NCBI GenBank assembly: GCA_965203365.1
Contig: OZ241878.1
Coordinates: 1,364,001-1,428,000, forward strand
DNA length: 64,000 nucleotides
Source of the DNA: VYFG01 sp965203365
GTDB lineage: Bacteria > Pseudomonadota > Gammaproteobacteria > Arenicellales > Poriferihabitantaceae
Direction: 5' to 3'
This document shows, in pieces, positions 34,897 to 44,145 of the stretch; the stretch's first letter is position 1; every line of letters starts with the position of its first letter. Under the pieces are notes generated by a model. It did no database searches. It saw only the letters and a program-made list of their open reading frames with translations, and was not told the DNA's origin. A program made the translations under genes and the position numbers.

Positions 34897-36052
34897 TCTC
34901 CAGAGGCCGCAGGATGGAACGCGAAATGATCAACCGCTGAATCTCGCTGGTGCCTTCCCAGATGCGTTCCACCCGGGCATCTCGCCAGATGCGCTCCAGG
35001 GGAAGATCCGACATCAGTCCCATCCCCCCGTGAATCTGCAAGGCTTCATCCGCAATGAAGGCCAGCGCTTCCGTGGAGGCCAGTTTGGCCAAGGCGGCAT
35101 CCATATCCGTCATGCGATCGTCCGCCGCCTTGACCGCCGCCTCATAGACCATCAATTCCGCCGAGCGTCTTTTCAATTCCATGTCTGCCAGCTTGAACGC
35201 CACACCCTGAAACTTGCCAATCGTCTGGTTGAACTGCTTTCTCTGGGCCGCATGAGCGGCCGCCAACTCGAACGCTCGGTCGCAGCGACCCAGACAGATC
35301 GCCGCCACCTGCAACCGGGTATTGCCGAGCCAGTCATTGGCCACATCGAATCCCTTGTCGACTTCGCCCAGCACTTGATCCGACGTCACACGACACCGAT
35401 CAAACTCGAGGATACAGTTGTGATAACCACGATGGGAAACATTGTCATACCCCTGGCGCACGGTGAAACCGGGCGTCTCCATGTCGACGAGAAAAGCGGT
35501 GATCTTCTTGCGGGGTCCCCGTGGGGTTTCCTGCACTCCCGTCGCGGCAAACAGGATCACAAAATCGGCAATATCCGCATGACTGATAAAGTGTTTGGTG
35601 CCATGGATAACATAATGATCCCCCACCTTCTCCGCCCGACAGTTCATGGAGCGCAGGTCGGATCCGGCCTCCGGTTCGGTCATGGCCAGACACTCCACTT
35701 TCTCTCCCCGGATACAGGGAAACAGGTACTGTTCTCTTTGTCGACCCACACATGCCTGGAGGATGTTGCTGGGTCGGGCGACCGTGTACTGCAATGCCAT
35801 GTTGGCCCGCCCCAGTTCCCGGTCGAGCAGACACATCGACAGGGGATCCAATCCCCCTCCCCCGAGTTCCGTCGGCATGTTGGCGGCATACAGGCCCATC
35901 TCCAAAGAGCGGTCAATGATCTGCCGACGCAGTTCGGGCCGAACTTCTCCGGTGCGTTCCACTTCCCTTTCGTGCGGATACAACTCCTCTTCCACAAACC
36001 GTCTCGCCGTTTCCACCAGCAGGTGTTGTTCTTGTGTCAAATCGAAATTCAT
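34886..36052 (-). CDS. Acyl-CoA dehydrogenase
   Basis: 388 aa flavoprotein. The start NFDLTQEQHLLVETARRFVE is typical. The FAD/substrate motif is CLAMTEPEAGSDLRSMNCRA, and GTKHFISHADIADFVILFAA follows. The C-terminal stretch ALQIHGGMGLMSDLPLERIW carries the conserved position region, and RVERIWEGTSEIQRLIISR is the family signature. ATG 36052 was chosen by family fit over a much longer open frame. Sits between SDR and ADP-forming ligase genes in one run. Confidence 0.9.
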   Translation of the reverse strand: MNFDLTQEQHLLVETARRFVEEELYPHEREVERTGEVRPELRRQIIDRSLEMGLYAANMPTELGGGGLDPLSMCLLDRELGRANMALQYTVARPSNILQACVGRQREQYLFPCIRGEKVECLAMTEPEAGSDLRSMNCRAEKVGDHYVIHGTKHFISHADIADFVILFAATGVQETPRGPRKKITAFLVDMETPGFTVRQGYDNVSHRGYHNCILEFDRCRVTSDQVLGEVDKGFDVANDWLGNTRLQVAAICLGRCDRAFELAAAHAAQRKQFNQTIGKFQGVAFKLADMELKRRSAELMVYEAAVKAADDRMTDMDAALAKLASTEALAFIADEALQIHGGMGLMSDLPLERIWRDARVERIWEGTSEIQRLIISRSILRPLENAS

Positions 36053-36066
36053 GGGCTCATCCCGGA

Positions 36067-36861
36067 TCAAGTATCGACCGTGCCAAAGGCTTCCAGGTGG
36101 CCGTCCACCGTGATGGCCTGCCCGGTGATCCGTTGTGCGGCCGAGGAAGCCAGGAACATGGCCGTGTGGGCAATGTCCTCCGGCTCGATGAAGGTGCGCA
36201 GGGACACGTTGCGCCGATAGTTCTGACGAATGACCGCTTCCTCCACCCCCTTTTCCCTCGCTTCGTCGGCAATCACCTGGTCCATCCGCGCTCCGTTCAC
36301 GCTGCCTGGGCAGATGGCATTCACCCGAACGCCTCGGGGGCCCAACTCCATCGCCAGGGACTTGGTCAGTCCGATGACCGCCCATTTGGACGCCGCATAG
36401 GGGGTTCTCAAAGGATATCCATGCCATCCGGCGGTCGAGGCGATGTTGATGATGCTGCCGTCATCGGCCTGTCGGAGCAAGGCAATCGCATGCTTGCAGC
36501 ACAAGAAGGTGGCCTCCAGATTGATGGCCATGCAGGATCGCCACTCTTCCAGACCCAATGTCTCCAGCGGTCCGGTGGGTCCCTTGATGCCCGCACAGTT
36601 GATCAGCACATCCACCCCGGCAAATGTGTCCAGTTGACCCTGCATCATCGAAACCACGGCCGATTCATCCGACACATCGACGGTGGAAAACCGCCCGCGG
36701 TCTGACCAGTCTACCAAACCGGGAAGACTCTGGATGGCGTCGGCATCCTGGTCGGCAATGTGCACCAGTGCCCCGGCCGTGGCGAATTCATGGGCGATCG
36801 CCAGTCCGATGCCGCCCGCCCCGGCGGTGATCAGTACTCGTCTGTCGCACAGTCCGTTCAT
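36067..36861 (-). CDS. Short-chain dehydrogenase/reductase
   Basis: 264 aa classical SDR. The nucleotide-binding glycine motif is VLITAGAGGIGLAIAHEFAT, with NCAG in the fourth strand. The catalytic Ser is in NIASTAGWHGYPLR, and YAASK carries Tyr-Lys. An aspartate at the end of strand 2 (HIADQDAD) suggests NAD rather than NADP. First gene of a minus-strand run with the acyl-CoA dehydrogenase 14 bases downstream. 3-hydroxybutyrate-type or hydroxyacid substrates fit, but this is not established. Confidence 0.85.
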   Translation of the reverse strand: MNGLCDRRVLITAGAGGIGLAIAHEFATAGALVHIADQDADAIQSLPGLVDWSDRGRFSTVDVSDESAVVSMMQGQLDTFAGVDVLINCAGIKGPTGPLETLGLEEWRSCMAINLEATFLCCKHAIALLRQADDGSIINIASTAGWHGYPLRTPYAASKWAVIGLTKSLAMELGPRGVRVNAICPGSVNGARMDQVIADEAREKGVEEAVIRQNYRRNVSLRTFIEPEDIAHTAMFLASSAAQRITGQAITVDGHLEAFGTVDT

Positions 36862-37127
36862 GATGGGTGGTCGCTGATGAGGAACGGAACTTTGCCCTTG
36901 CCCATCCTTTCGTGCAAGTCATTTTCGCGTCATTTTCTGCCGGAATTCTCTGTCTTCCGGTCGACAGGGGACACCTTTCAGAAATCTCTCCGCCCGGTTC
37001 GTGGGACTCCTTTCCAGGAAAATCCGGGTCGAGACGGCCATGGACAGGAGATCATCCCGAAGCCGCCTTGGGTCAATCGGGTGGTGTCCCGTCACCGCCA
37101 GGATCGCTCACCGTGATGGACGACGGC
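36862..37127. other. Intergenic region with no recognised gene
   Basis: About 270 bases between nnr and the SDR operon, with no gene recognised. The SDR-led operon should start here. Confidence 0.4.
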
Positions 37128-38615
37128 CTACCCCGATGCCGTGCTGTCATCAAGTCGACCGCCAGCGGTGGGTCGGGCATGAGGAAGCTGGTCGATCACA
37201 TCGGAGGCAATCAACGAACGCTCTCCCAAGGCTGTTTCCGCCAAATCCCCGGCCACCGCATGCCACCAGACGCCCTGCCGGGCAGCCTCCCAAGGCGGCA
37301 GACCTTGTGCCAGCAAGCCACCGATCAGACCACTGAGGACATCCCCCATCCCGGCGGTGGCCATCCCCGGGTTGCCTCGATCACAGACGGTGATCCCGGC
37401 CGCCCCTTGAATGATCGTCCCGGCTCCCTTCAGCACACAGACCCCGCCATAGCGCTCCTGAATGGCCGCGGCCGCCGCGGGACGATCCCGCTGTATCTCA
37501 GCGGTCGAGCCCCCCAACAGGACCGCTGCCTCCCCGGGATGAGGGGTCAGTACCCGATTCTCTTGTCTGTCCGGTCTCACCGCCAGAAGGTGCAGGGCTC
37601 CGGCATCCAGCAACACCGGCACCGCACATCGGGAGAGTGTCCGGAACAGGTGCCGGCTCCAGTGACTGTCGGTCGTCCCCGGACCGAACACCACCGCATC
37701 CGCATCGACCAACAGGTCGGCGGCCTGGTCGGGATCGAATGCGCGGGTCATGAGTTCCGGCTGAAGCTGCGAGGCCTGATCGAGGTAGGCGGCATCACTC
37801 AGCACGGTCACCCGCCCCGCCCCGCCGCGCAGACCGGCCCGGCCAGCCAGGAGAATCGCTCCCCGCATGCCGGGTTCTCCCCCGGCGATCACCAGGTGGC
37901 CAAACTGCCCCTTGTGGGAGTTTCGGGTCCGCAATGGAGTGACCGGCTCAGACATCAGCTCGGCCATGGGTGCCACGGAGGCGTAGACCGGTGCGTCCAG
38001 ATCCAGGTCGGCGAATCGCAATGCGCCGCAGCAATCCGGTCCATCCGCGGTGAACTGACCGACTTTTCGCCCAATGAACGTCACGGTCAGATCCGCTCGA
38101 ATGCAGGGGTCGAAGGCATGGCCGGTATCGCCGGACAAGCCCGAAGGCAGGTCCACGGACACGATCGGACATCGACCAGCATTGGCGGCTCGAATACATT
38201 CCGCGTAGGCCCCCTTGGGCGCTCGACCAAGTCCCGAACCCAGCAGGGCATCCACCACCAGACTGATATCGGCCCAAGGCGGTCGGTCGACAGTCGTTTC
38301 ACGTCCGCCGGAGGCGAGAAACCGTTTTCGGGCCTCTTGTGCATCCGCGGTGGAGGGTTCACCCAACGAGATCACCCGCACGGTCATGCCAGCTTCATGC
38401 AACAGTCGGGCGATCACATACCCATCGCCCCCATTGTTCCCACGCCCGCACAGCACCCCCACCGAAGCCAGGTCGAATCGACTGTGGCGCAAGGCATCAA
38501 AAACCACCCGGCCCGCCTTTTCCATCAGTTCAATCCCCGGGATGCCGAATTCTTCGATCGCGATCCGGTCCAGTTCTCGAGTCTGTGCGGTGGTATACAG
38601 TGGAATGGTCGCCAT
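37128..38615 (-). CDS. nnr: Bifunctional NAD(P)H-hydrate repair enzyme
   Basis: 495 aa with the two expected parts. The N-terminal YjeF_N epimerase domain (about residues 1-215) includes GIELMEKAGRVVFDALR and GRGNNGGDGYVIARLL. The C-terminal ADP-dependent (S)-NAD(P)H-hydrate dehydratase includes HKGQFGHLVIAGGEPGMRGA, LTPHPGEAAVLLG and the ATP-site AGMGDVLSGLIGGLLAQG. Together they repair hydrated NADH and NADPH. Start at 38615 by family fit. In gammaproteobacteria this gene often sits beside tsaE or queG; those are not seen here. Confidence 0.95.
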   Translation of the reverse strand: MATIPLYTTAQTRELDRIAIEEFGIPGIELMEKAGRVVFDALRHSRFDLASVGVLCGRGNNGGDGYVIARLLHEAGMTVRVISLGEPSTADAQEARKRFLASGGRETTVDRPPWADISLVVDALLGSGLGRAPKGAYAECIRAANAGRCPIVSVDLPSGLSGDTGHAFDPCIRADLTVTFIGRKVGQFTADGPDCCGALRFADLDLDAPVYASVAPMAELMSEPVTPLRTRNSHKGQFGHLVIAGGEPGMRGAILLAGRAGLRGGAGRVTVLSDAAYLDQASQLQPELMTRAFDPDQAADLLVDADAVVFGPGTTDSHWSRHLFRTLSRCAVPVLLDAGALHLLAVRPDRQENRVLTPHPGEAAVLLGGSTAEIQRDRPAAAAAIQERYGGVCVLKGAGTIIQGAAGITVCDRGNPGMATAGMGDVLSGLIGGLLAQGLPPWEAARQGVWWHAVAGDLAETALGERSLIASDVIDQLPHARPTAGGRLDDSTASG

Positions 38616-39007
38616 AGGCGGTCTTTATCTCGTCCCCTTGATAGGCGGATGCATGATGTCAGCGCAGTCGCCCGGTGGGTTGGGGAGACATTATCCCATG
38701 AACATGTCGCATGCCGAACAGGGGATGACATGGCCCGTTCGGAGATTGGGAACGTCTGGTCGTCGGCCGCAGGAGATAGTGCCTATCGACGTAAGGAAGA
38801 TGGGGCAGGAGGTGAGTTGCCAGCGCCTCTGACTCTCGTTTCGCAGCGAACCCCCATAGGATAAGCTAGAGCCAAGGGTATCCACATGGAGCACATGGAA
38901 TATCCACCATTGGGCGGATATCTTTCCACGAGCCGCCCCAAGGCGTCCACAGAGACGCCAGTAACTCCTTCAGGGTCTGAAATGAAGAAACGGACACTTG
39001 GAGCAAC
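38616..39007. other. Intergenic region between nnr and the hsp20 terminator
   Basis: About 390 bases with the nnr promoter somewhere at its left end. Open frames are short and unconvincing, so no gene is called. Confidence 0.4.
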
Positions 39008-39037
39008 AAAAAAGGGTGGTGACCAAGTCACCACCCT
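39008..39037 (-). terminator. Rho-independent terminator of hsp20
   Basis: Perfect 11-bp stem (AGGGTGGTGAC against GTCACCACCCT) with a CAA loop on the plus strand, followed on the minus strand by six T. It lies 27 bases past the hsp20 stop, in the right orientation. Confidence 0.9.
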
Positions 39038-39063
39038 CTTCGAGTCCACCGCAGGGTTCTGGA

Positions 39064-39531
39064 TCAAGCGGCTTTGGCCGACTTGTCTTCCAACACACTG
39101 TCAGCGCCGATGCCCACTTCGATTTTCCGTGGTTTCATCGCTTCGGGAATCTCCCGAACCAAAGCCAGCTCCAGCAGTCCATTGCGCAGATCCGCGCTTT
39201 TCACTTCCACATGATCCGCCAGAGTGAACTTCCGCTCGAAAGACCGGTTGGCGATTCCCTGATGCAGGTATTTGCGATTCCTGTCATCAGACTCCTGCTT
39301 GCCCCGGATAGTCAGCACCCCATTTTCAATCTGGATGTCAATGCTGTCCCGATTGAAACCCGCTACTGCCAGCGTGATGGTGTAGCGGTCGTCCCCGACC
39401 ACTTCGATGTTGTAGGGGGGCCAACCTCCCGTCGTCGCCTTTTCGGCACCTAGGGCGGCATTCAGCAGAGAGCCGAATCGGTCAAAGCCGATGGTACTGC
39501 GGTAAAGAGGGGTAAGATCGATTGTCGTCAT
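39064..39531 (-). CDS. Small heat-shock protein (Hsp20/IbpA type)
   Basis: 155 aa alpha-crystallin-type chaperone that holds unfolding proteins. It starts TTIDLTPLYRSTIGFDRFGS, the IbpA-like N-terminus. The crystallin domain runs from YNIEVVGDDRYTITLAVAGF to FERKFTLADHVEVKSADLRN, followed by GLLELALVREIPEAMKPRKI. I chose the second of two close ATGs (39531) because its spacing to AGGAGG is eight bases; the first ATG (39537) is only two bases away. Regulation appears double, by a sigma-32 promoter and an RNA thermometer, and a clear terminator follows. Confidence 0.92.
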   Translation of the reverse strand: MTTIDLTPLYRSTIGFDRFGSLLNAALGAEKATTGGWPPYNIEVVGDDRYTITLAVAGFNRDSIDIQIENGVLTIRGKQESDDRNRKYLHQGIANRSFERKFTLADHVEVKSADLRNGLLELALVREIPEAMKPRKIEVGIGADSVLEDKSAKAA

Positions 39532-39534
39532 GGT

Positions 39535-39558
39535 CATATCCTCCTAAGAAGCAATATG
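39535..39558 (-). promoter_or_regulatory. ROSE-like RNA thermometer over the hsp20 ribosome binding site
   Basis: In the transcript CAUAUUGCUUC pairs with GGAGGAUAUG across a UUA loop, giving ten pairs (two or three of them G-U) with one bulged G. The UUGCU opposite the Shine-Dalgarno with its bulged G is the hallmark of ROSE elements upstream of small heat-shock genes. The stem hides AGGAGG at low temperature. Position and gene fit the family well. Confidence 0.75.
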
Positions 39559-39616
39559 GTTAAACACAGTTGTCAATGCTCGGGGAATCCTTTCGAGACT
39601 TCCCGTCGCCAGACTT

Positions 39617-39645
39617 ATTTGGGGGCTGGGAGGATGGATTTCAAG
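39617..39645 (-). promoter_or_regulatory. Sigma-32 (heat-shock) promoter of hsp20
   Basis: On the minus strand CTTGAAA (39645-39639), 14 bases, then CCCCAAAT (39624-39617). This is close to the heat-shock consensus CTTGAAA-N(13-15)-CCCCATnT. The predicted leader is about 77 bases, the size of a ROSE leader. Confidence 0.75.
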
Positions 39646-39663
39646 CGATCCGCTGTAAAAAAA

Positions 39664-39978
39664 TCAACTCGATTTCGACCCACCCAGACAGGGGGGCGAT
39701 GACGGCACCACTCCCCCCTGATCGAACCACTCGTCTGGGGTGCGGGTATGCAACGCCAGCGCATGCACACCGGCCGCCAATTCGTCCTTCAACAGTTCAT
39801 TGACGAGACGATGACGTCCCACCAGGGACTGGCCGGCAAATCTTTCGGACACGACAGTGACCCGGAAATGGGTCTCGGAGTTTTCCGGTACGCTGTGCAT
39901 GTGGCTTTCGTTGACCACTTCCAGATGAATCGGGGCCAGCGCCGACAAGTGGGTTTCAATCAAGGTCTGGATATTCAT
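39664..39978 (-). CDS. BolA/IbaG-family protein
   Basis: 104 aa. The BolA fold pattern is clear: IQTLIETHLSALAPIHLEVV, then NESHMHSVPENSETHFRVTV, then VSERFAGQSLVGRHRLVNEL, with the conserved His near HALALHTRTPDEW. Family members partner monothiol glutaredoxins in Fe-S handling and affect cell shape and stress. ATG 39978 fits the family start; the frame opens at 40014. Its stop lies just upstream of the hsp20 promoter. BolA proper rather than IbaG is favoured by the length and the RVTVVSERF stretch. Confidence 0.85.
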   Translation of the reverse strand: MNIQTLIETHLSALAPIHLEVVNESHMHSVPENSETHFRVTVVSERFAGQSLVGRHRLVNELLKDELAAGVHALALHTRTPDEWFDQGGVVPSSPPCLGGSKSS

Positions 39979-40035
39979 AGGCAGCAATATGCGGCAGAGT
40001 CTGTCGGATATCAAGCACAGGGTGTTCTGGACGGC

Positions 40036-40812
40036 TCACGGCTTGTGCCCAATGAATAAAAACCGGTTGACACAAAAGAAATAGGCTCCTTCCCGTCTGA
40101 GTCCTTCCAGATCGTTTCGCCATTGGTGTGACTCCTCCCGAGTGATCGCCCCCTTTTGTACCGCATTGTGCGCCAGCCAGTCCAGTGAACTGACGGAAAA
40201 CGACCCCGGATCATATTGTTCATTGAGCAAGGGAATGGCGGTCACCTGAATGGACTCCAAACCGGCCTTGCACATCAGCGACCTTAATCTGACCGGCAGA
40301 TGGGGACTGGGCACCGTGTCATCCCAGGCTCGGTATACCCCCTCCGTCAGTTCGGGGTAATTGGAATGCATGACCACCCCCCGCCAGTCGGTCTCCAGCA
40401 CCGCGAGTCGTCCTCCGGGACGCAAGGCGCTCACCATCTGTGTCAGTGCCTGCTCCACCGCTTCCACGTACAGCAATACCTGGGTGCAGGCGACCACATC
40501 GAAATGTGCCGGCGGGACGTTCAGGCAGGTCGCACTGCCTTCGGCCACTGTGACCTGCGGCAGGTGACGACATCGGTCCACCGTCGCCGCGCACATTTTT
40601 TCCGAAATATCCAAGGCCCATACCGAACCTTTTTCACCGACGGCTTTGGCGAGTTCCAGGGTCAGAAAGCCGGAACCACAACCCACATCCAAGGCGGACT
40701 GCCCCGGCTGGACAGACAGGGCCGCCATGGTGACCTGTCGCTGATGTTCGATTTCGGCCGCGGCATAGCTTCGATTGAGACTTTCCGGGCTGCAATGGAT
40801 GTTCTCGGTCAT
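40036..40812 (-). CDS. Class I SAM-dependent methyltransferase
   Basis: 258 aa. SAM-binding motif I is ALDVGCGSGFLTLELAKAVG, the acidic residue after strand 2 is in VWALDISEKMCAA, and motif post-II is HFDVVACTQVLLYVEAVEQA, with LRPGGRLAVLETDW as motif III. The C-terminal third (HLPVRLRSLMCKAGLESIQV) is UbiE/arsenite-methyltransferase-like. The substrate is unknown. It lies 57 bases upstream of bolA on the same strand. Confidence 0.85.
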   Translation of the reverse strand: MTENIHCSPESLNRSYAAAEIEHQRQVTMAALSVQPGQSALDVGCGSGFLTLELAKAVGEKGSVWALDISEKMCAATVDRCRHLPQVTVAEGSATCLNVPPAHFDVVACTQVLLYVEAVEQALTQMVSALRPGGRLAVLETDWRGVVMHSNYPELTEGVYRAWDDTVPSPHLPVRLRSLMCKAGLESIQVTAIPLLNEQYDPGSFSVSSLDWLAHNAVQKGAITREESHQWRNDLEGLRREGAYFFCVNRFLFIGHKP

Positions 40813-40954
40813 TACGTGAGATCAGAGGCTGATTCCCGAATCATGGGCTTTTGACATCGGGTGAGGTCGTCTGCGGCGGCTCCGGACCCTAGCGTCCCCA
40901 ACAGAACCCGCCGTGGTAAAAGAGGTCCGGTGTGGGCATCCCCGATGTCGATCT

Positions 40955-43900
40955 TCAGGCCTCATCGAGAATCTCCTTCAAGGTTTTTCCCTGAACGGGC
41001 GCTTCATGTTCCTCGTCCAATGTCGGTGCCATGAACAGGGGGTTTCCGGGCGACCACAATTCGCAGTCATCGGCATGTTCCTCATAGAAGGATGGGTCCG
41101 TGGTCACCCGCAAAGGCGCTTCCATTCCGGGGGCTTGCAGGATGTAGACCCGAGACTCCAATGGCCGAATCTGGACATTCTGGGGCATCAGGGCATTGAG
41201 ATTGATCACCCGGTCCAGATCATCCATCCGGATGGGTGACTCCTGTCTGGTCGACATCGCCATGTCACTGGCGGTCACTTCGTCAAAATCGAACCCGTCG
41301 ACCTCTTTTTCAGCCGCCTCGCGTTCCAGCCTTTCGACAAGAGCCTTTCTTTCGTGGGGGTTCCGAGTCCTGCCGGACAGCACGGACTGTCGGATAGCTT
41401 GTGGTATACGAGCCAGGATCGGCTGCAACCGCCCCACGACGGTCTGAAACAGGCCAATGCGTTTTTCCAGTGCCACATATACATCGGTCTCAATTGTATC
41501 GTCATAGTGCAGATTGATGATGCGAATGGTTGCATACGCCTGCCCCAGCCGGTCGATCCGACCGATCCGCTGTTCGACCCGCATGGGATTCCAGGGCATG
41601 TCATAATTGACCAAGGCACCACAGAACTGGAAGTTCAACCCTTCAGCCGCCGCATCTGTGCAGAGCAGGATGTCGGCCTCGGCAGCCTGAAACCGACGTT
41701 TGGCCTCGTCCCGACTGATCCGATTCCAGGTTCCATCACTGTCTATCACCTCACCCCCCCGCCCGGAAAAGCACATCAGTTTCCAACGGTCCTCCCGCCA
41801 TAGTTCCTCGCGCAGAAAATCCATGGTATCTGTATACTGGGTGAACACCATCACCTGCCGATAACCCTCCAGGGTCAATTGATGCAGAACCTCCACCAAG
41901 GTCCTAAGTTTGGTGTCGGGTGGCAGTTGCTTGATACGACCAAGGAGGTGGTCGATTTCGGCCTGCTCTTCCATGGCCAGCACCATGCCTTCCAGTTGAT
42001 CGGTCTCTTCCAACTCACTGAAGTTCTCCTCCAAGTCATCGTCTGCCATGTCTTCCTCCTGAAGGAAATCATGGACCGAGTCACCGAAAGACAGGATGGA
42101 CCGCCTTTTCTCCAGTGTCTCGCGAAGGGCCGTAAAACTGCTGGCCAGTCGCCGTCGGTAGATCGTCATGACGAATCCCACCGCAGTTCTTCGCTTTGCG
42201 CTGGTCCGGTTGTAGGTTTCCGAGATGTAGTCTTCCACCGCATCGTAGAGTGCCCGTTCATCAGGGGACATTTTCGGAAATTGATCCTCGACCTGACGAC
42301 TCGCAATACGCGACGACAACATCCCTTTGCGAAAATACCGGCGCAACAGCTCGCGCGTATGGCGCGAGACCAGCCGCTGAATCGGGGTATTGGCCTGCAT
42401 GATCTTCATGGCGGCTCGACGATGATCTGGATTCAAAAGTCGGCGGGGGATCGAGCTGTTATCGCGCAGTGCATCCAGAATATTTCTGGTTTGAAGTGCG
42501 GACAGCCCAGTGATTCCAGTGGCCGTCCCGGCGATCGTTTTCCCGTAGGCGTGTTCTACGGCACGAAACAGCCGAGCCATCCGTTCAAAGTCGTCTGATG
42601 AGGGATTGGGCGATCCCATCATATCAAAAAAGTCCAGGAATTCCGTTGCATTCCATTGCGGTGGCAATCCGAGCAGGTTCAACAAGTCCCAGACTTCGAT
42701 TGGATGCACCTGCATGGGAGTGGCGGTCAGAAGGACCAGTCCCCCGGTTTTATCTTTCAGGGCCTGCATCAGCCTGAGCAGGTGATTCGGTCCGTGTTCC
42801 GTCTCCCCACCGGCTCCCCGTCGCCGCGCATGATGGGCCTCGTCCAGAATCACCAGGTCCCATGGCTCGGAACGTTCCAGCAATTCTTTCGCCCTGTCCA
42901 CACGTCGCATCAACTGACTCGACACGATCACGACGGGTTCACGATGCCAGGTGTCATGATCCACCTTGCGGGTGTTTTTCCCGCGCATTGCTGGCGACTC
43001 ATACCAGACCAACTCACTGCCATCATAGATGGGCCAGTTGAGGTTGAACTTCTCCCGCAGCTCAATCTGCCATTGCCTCATGACCGCTTTCGGGGCCATG
43101 ATCAAGATCCGTCGAGCCTGTCCAGCCAACCATGCCCGGCGCAGCAACAGACCCGCCTGGATGGTCTTGCCCAGTCCCACCTCATCGGCGATCAGGAGTC
43201 GGGGTGGCCAGTGATCGTACAGACGCTCCAATGCCTTTAGCTGATGGGGCCAAGGGACGACCGGGCATGTGGCCTCCCCCACCCGCTCACCTTGTTCTGG
43301 CCAAGACGGTGCCTCACGGATGAAGGTCCATACCAGACGCTTCATTCGTTCCATTGGCTGCAATTCCGCGACGGGGGGTGGTGCCGGTTTGGACCCCGAT
43401 CTGGAAGAGGAGCCCTTCGCAAGATCATTGACGTCATTTTGCCTGAGGCGGGCCGGGAGATCCTCTTTGGGCAAAAACCGCAACAAATTCTCTCGGATAG
43501 CGTCCGGTACATCCATCACGATGATATGCATCGAACTGCCTTCCCATATCTGGTAAAAATTGGCTTCTTCCGCATCCACCCTTTCGATATCGCCCTTCCA
43601 ACTCGTGAACACACTGATGCTTTCCCAGTTTTGGCTCCAGCCAGCCCCAGTCTCGTTCAGACTGCCAGTCCAAGCAATGCGGTGGCCGGCCGAATCCGCG
43701 ATGATCCCCGACTTCTCATGAAAGATCGCGCCCGATGGAATCGGCTTTCGGTCGAGATCACAGGGAATCGCCACCCTGATCGCCAGAAATCCGTGCTGCA
43801 CCATCCAGGCCAGCAATTCCAGTGCGTCCTGAGCGGTCGCATTCTGAGGTGCCAAGGGCCACTTGGTCAGATGCCGCTCCACCTGATGGCGGAGCTGTTC

Positions 43901-44143
43901 GCCCTTCATGATTGCGTCGATTTCAGGCTGATCCAGCGTACAGCCCACCACCAGTTGCATCCGACCGTCATTGCGGACCAGTGATTCAATGCCTCGGGCA
44001 GCCAGAGTCAACGCCTGAGCACTGAAGTATCCCGTCAATCGATCATAACGTTGGGCATCCTCCAGGGCTGGCAGGTAGAACAAGCGGACGAGGTCGCCAT
44101 GGTCGCAGGTATACTTCACCTGCCATGTATGGTCCGCCAGCAT
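40955..44143 (-). CDS. PLD-domain/SNF2-type helicase of a defence operon
   Basis: 1062 aa. The N-terminal ~220 residues are a phospholipase-D-like nuclease domain (FHEKSGIIADSAGHRIAWTG SLNETG, the HxK...D pattern), preceded by RLFYLPALEDAQRYDRLTGY. A superfamily-2 SNF2-type helicase follows: LIADEVGLGKTIQAG (Walker A), VILDEAHHARRRG (DExH), VLLTATPMQV (motif III), and VEQRIGRIDRLGQ (motif VI). It starts two bases after the DUF1156 methylase stop, so they are coupled. With DUF499 and DUF1156 proteins this helicase forms a recognised predicted defence module. The helicase probably moves on or remodels invading DNA. Confidence 0.85.
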   Translation of the reverse strand: MLADHTWQVKYTCDHGDLVRLFYLPALEDAQRYDRLTGYFSAQALTLAARGIESLVRNDGRMQLVVGCTLDQPEIDAIMKGEQLRHQVERHLTKWPLAPQNATAQDALELLAWMVQHGFLAIRVAIPCDLDRKPIPSGAIFHEKSGIIADSAGHRIAWTGSLNETGAGWSQNWESISVFTSWKGDIERVDAEEANFYQIWEGSSMHIIVMDVPDAIRENLLRFLPKEDLPARLRQNDVNDLAKGSSSRSGSKPAPPPVAELQPMERMKRLVWTFIREAPSWPEQGERVGEATCPVVPWPHQLKALERLYDHWPPRLLIADEVGLGKTIQAGLLLRRAWLAGQARRILIMAPKAVMRQWQIELREKFNLNWPIYDGSELVWYESPAMRGKNTRKVDHDTWHREPVVIVSSQLMRRVDRAKELLERSEPWDLVILDEAHHARRRGAGGETEHGPNHLLRLMQALKDKTGGLVLLTATPMQVHPIEVWDLLNLLGLPPQWNATEFLDFFDMMGSPNPSSDDFERMARLFRAVEHAYGKTIAGTATGITGLSALQTRNILDALRDNSSIPRRLLNPDHRRAAMKIMQANTPIQRLVSRHTRELLRRYFRKGMLSSRIASRQVEDQFPKMSPDERALYDAVEDYISETYNRTSAKRRTAVGFVMTIYRRRLASSFTALRETLEKRRSILSFGDSVHDFLQEEDMADDDLEENFSELEETDQLEGMVLAMEEQAEIDHLLGRIKQLPPDTKLRTLVEVLHQLTLEGYRQVMVFTQYTDTMDFLREELWREDRWKLMCFSGRGGEVIDSDGTWNRISRDEAKRRFQAAEADILLCTDAAAEGLNFQFCGALVNYDMPWNPMRVEQRIGRIDRLGQAYATIRIINLHYDDTIETDVYVALEKRIGLFQTVVGRLQPILARIPQAIRQSVLSGRTRNPHERKALVERLEREAAEKEVDGFDFDEVTASDMAMSTRQESPIRMDDLDRVINLNALMPQNVQIRPLESRVYILQAPGMEAPLRVTTDPSFYEEHADDCELWSPGNPLFMAPTLDEEHEAPVQGKTLKEILDEA

Positions 44144-44145
44144 GA

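Noticed and set aside
34781..36220. 479-codon open frame on the plus strand
   Set aside because: Antisense to the acyl-CoA dehydrogenase, whose motifs are unambiguous.
36867..38864. 665-codon open frame on the plus strand
   Set aside because: Antisense to nnr, low-complexity composition, no family motif.
39664..39978. Second heat-shock gene
   Set aside because: The BolA-type motifs are clear and no heat-shock promoter precedes it.
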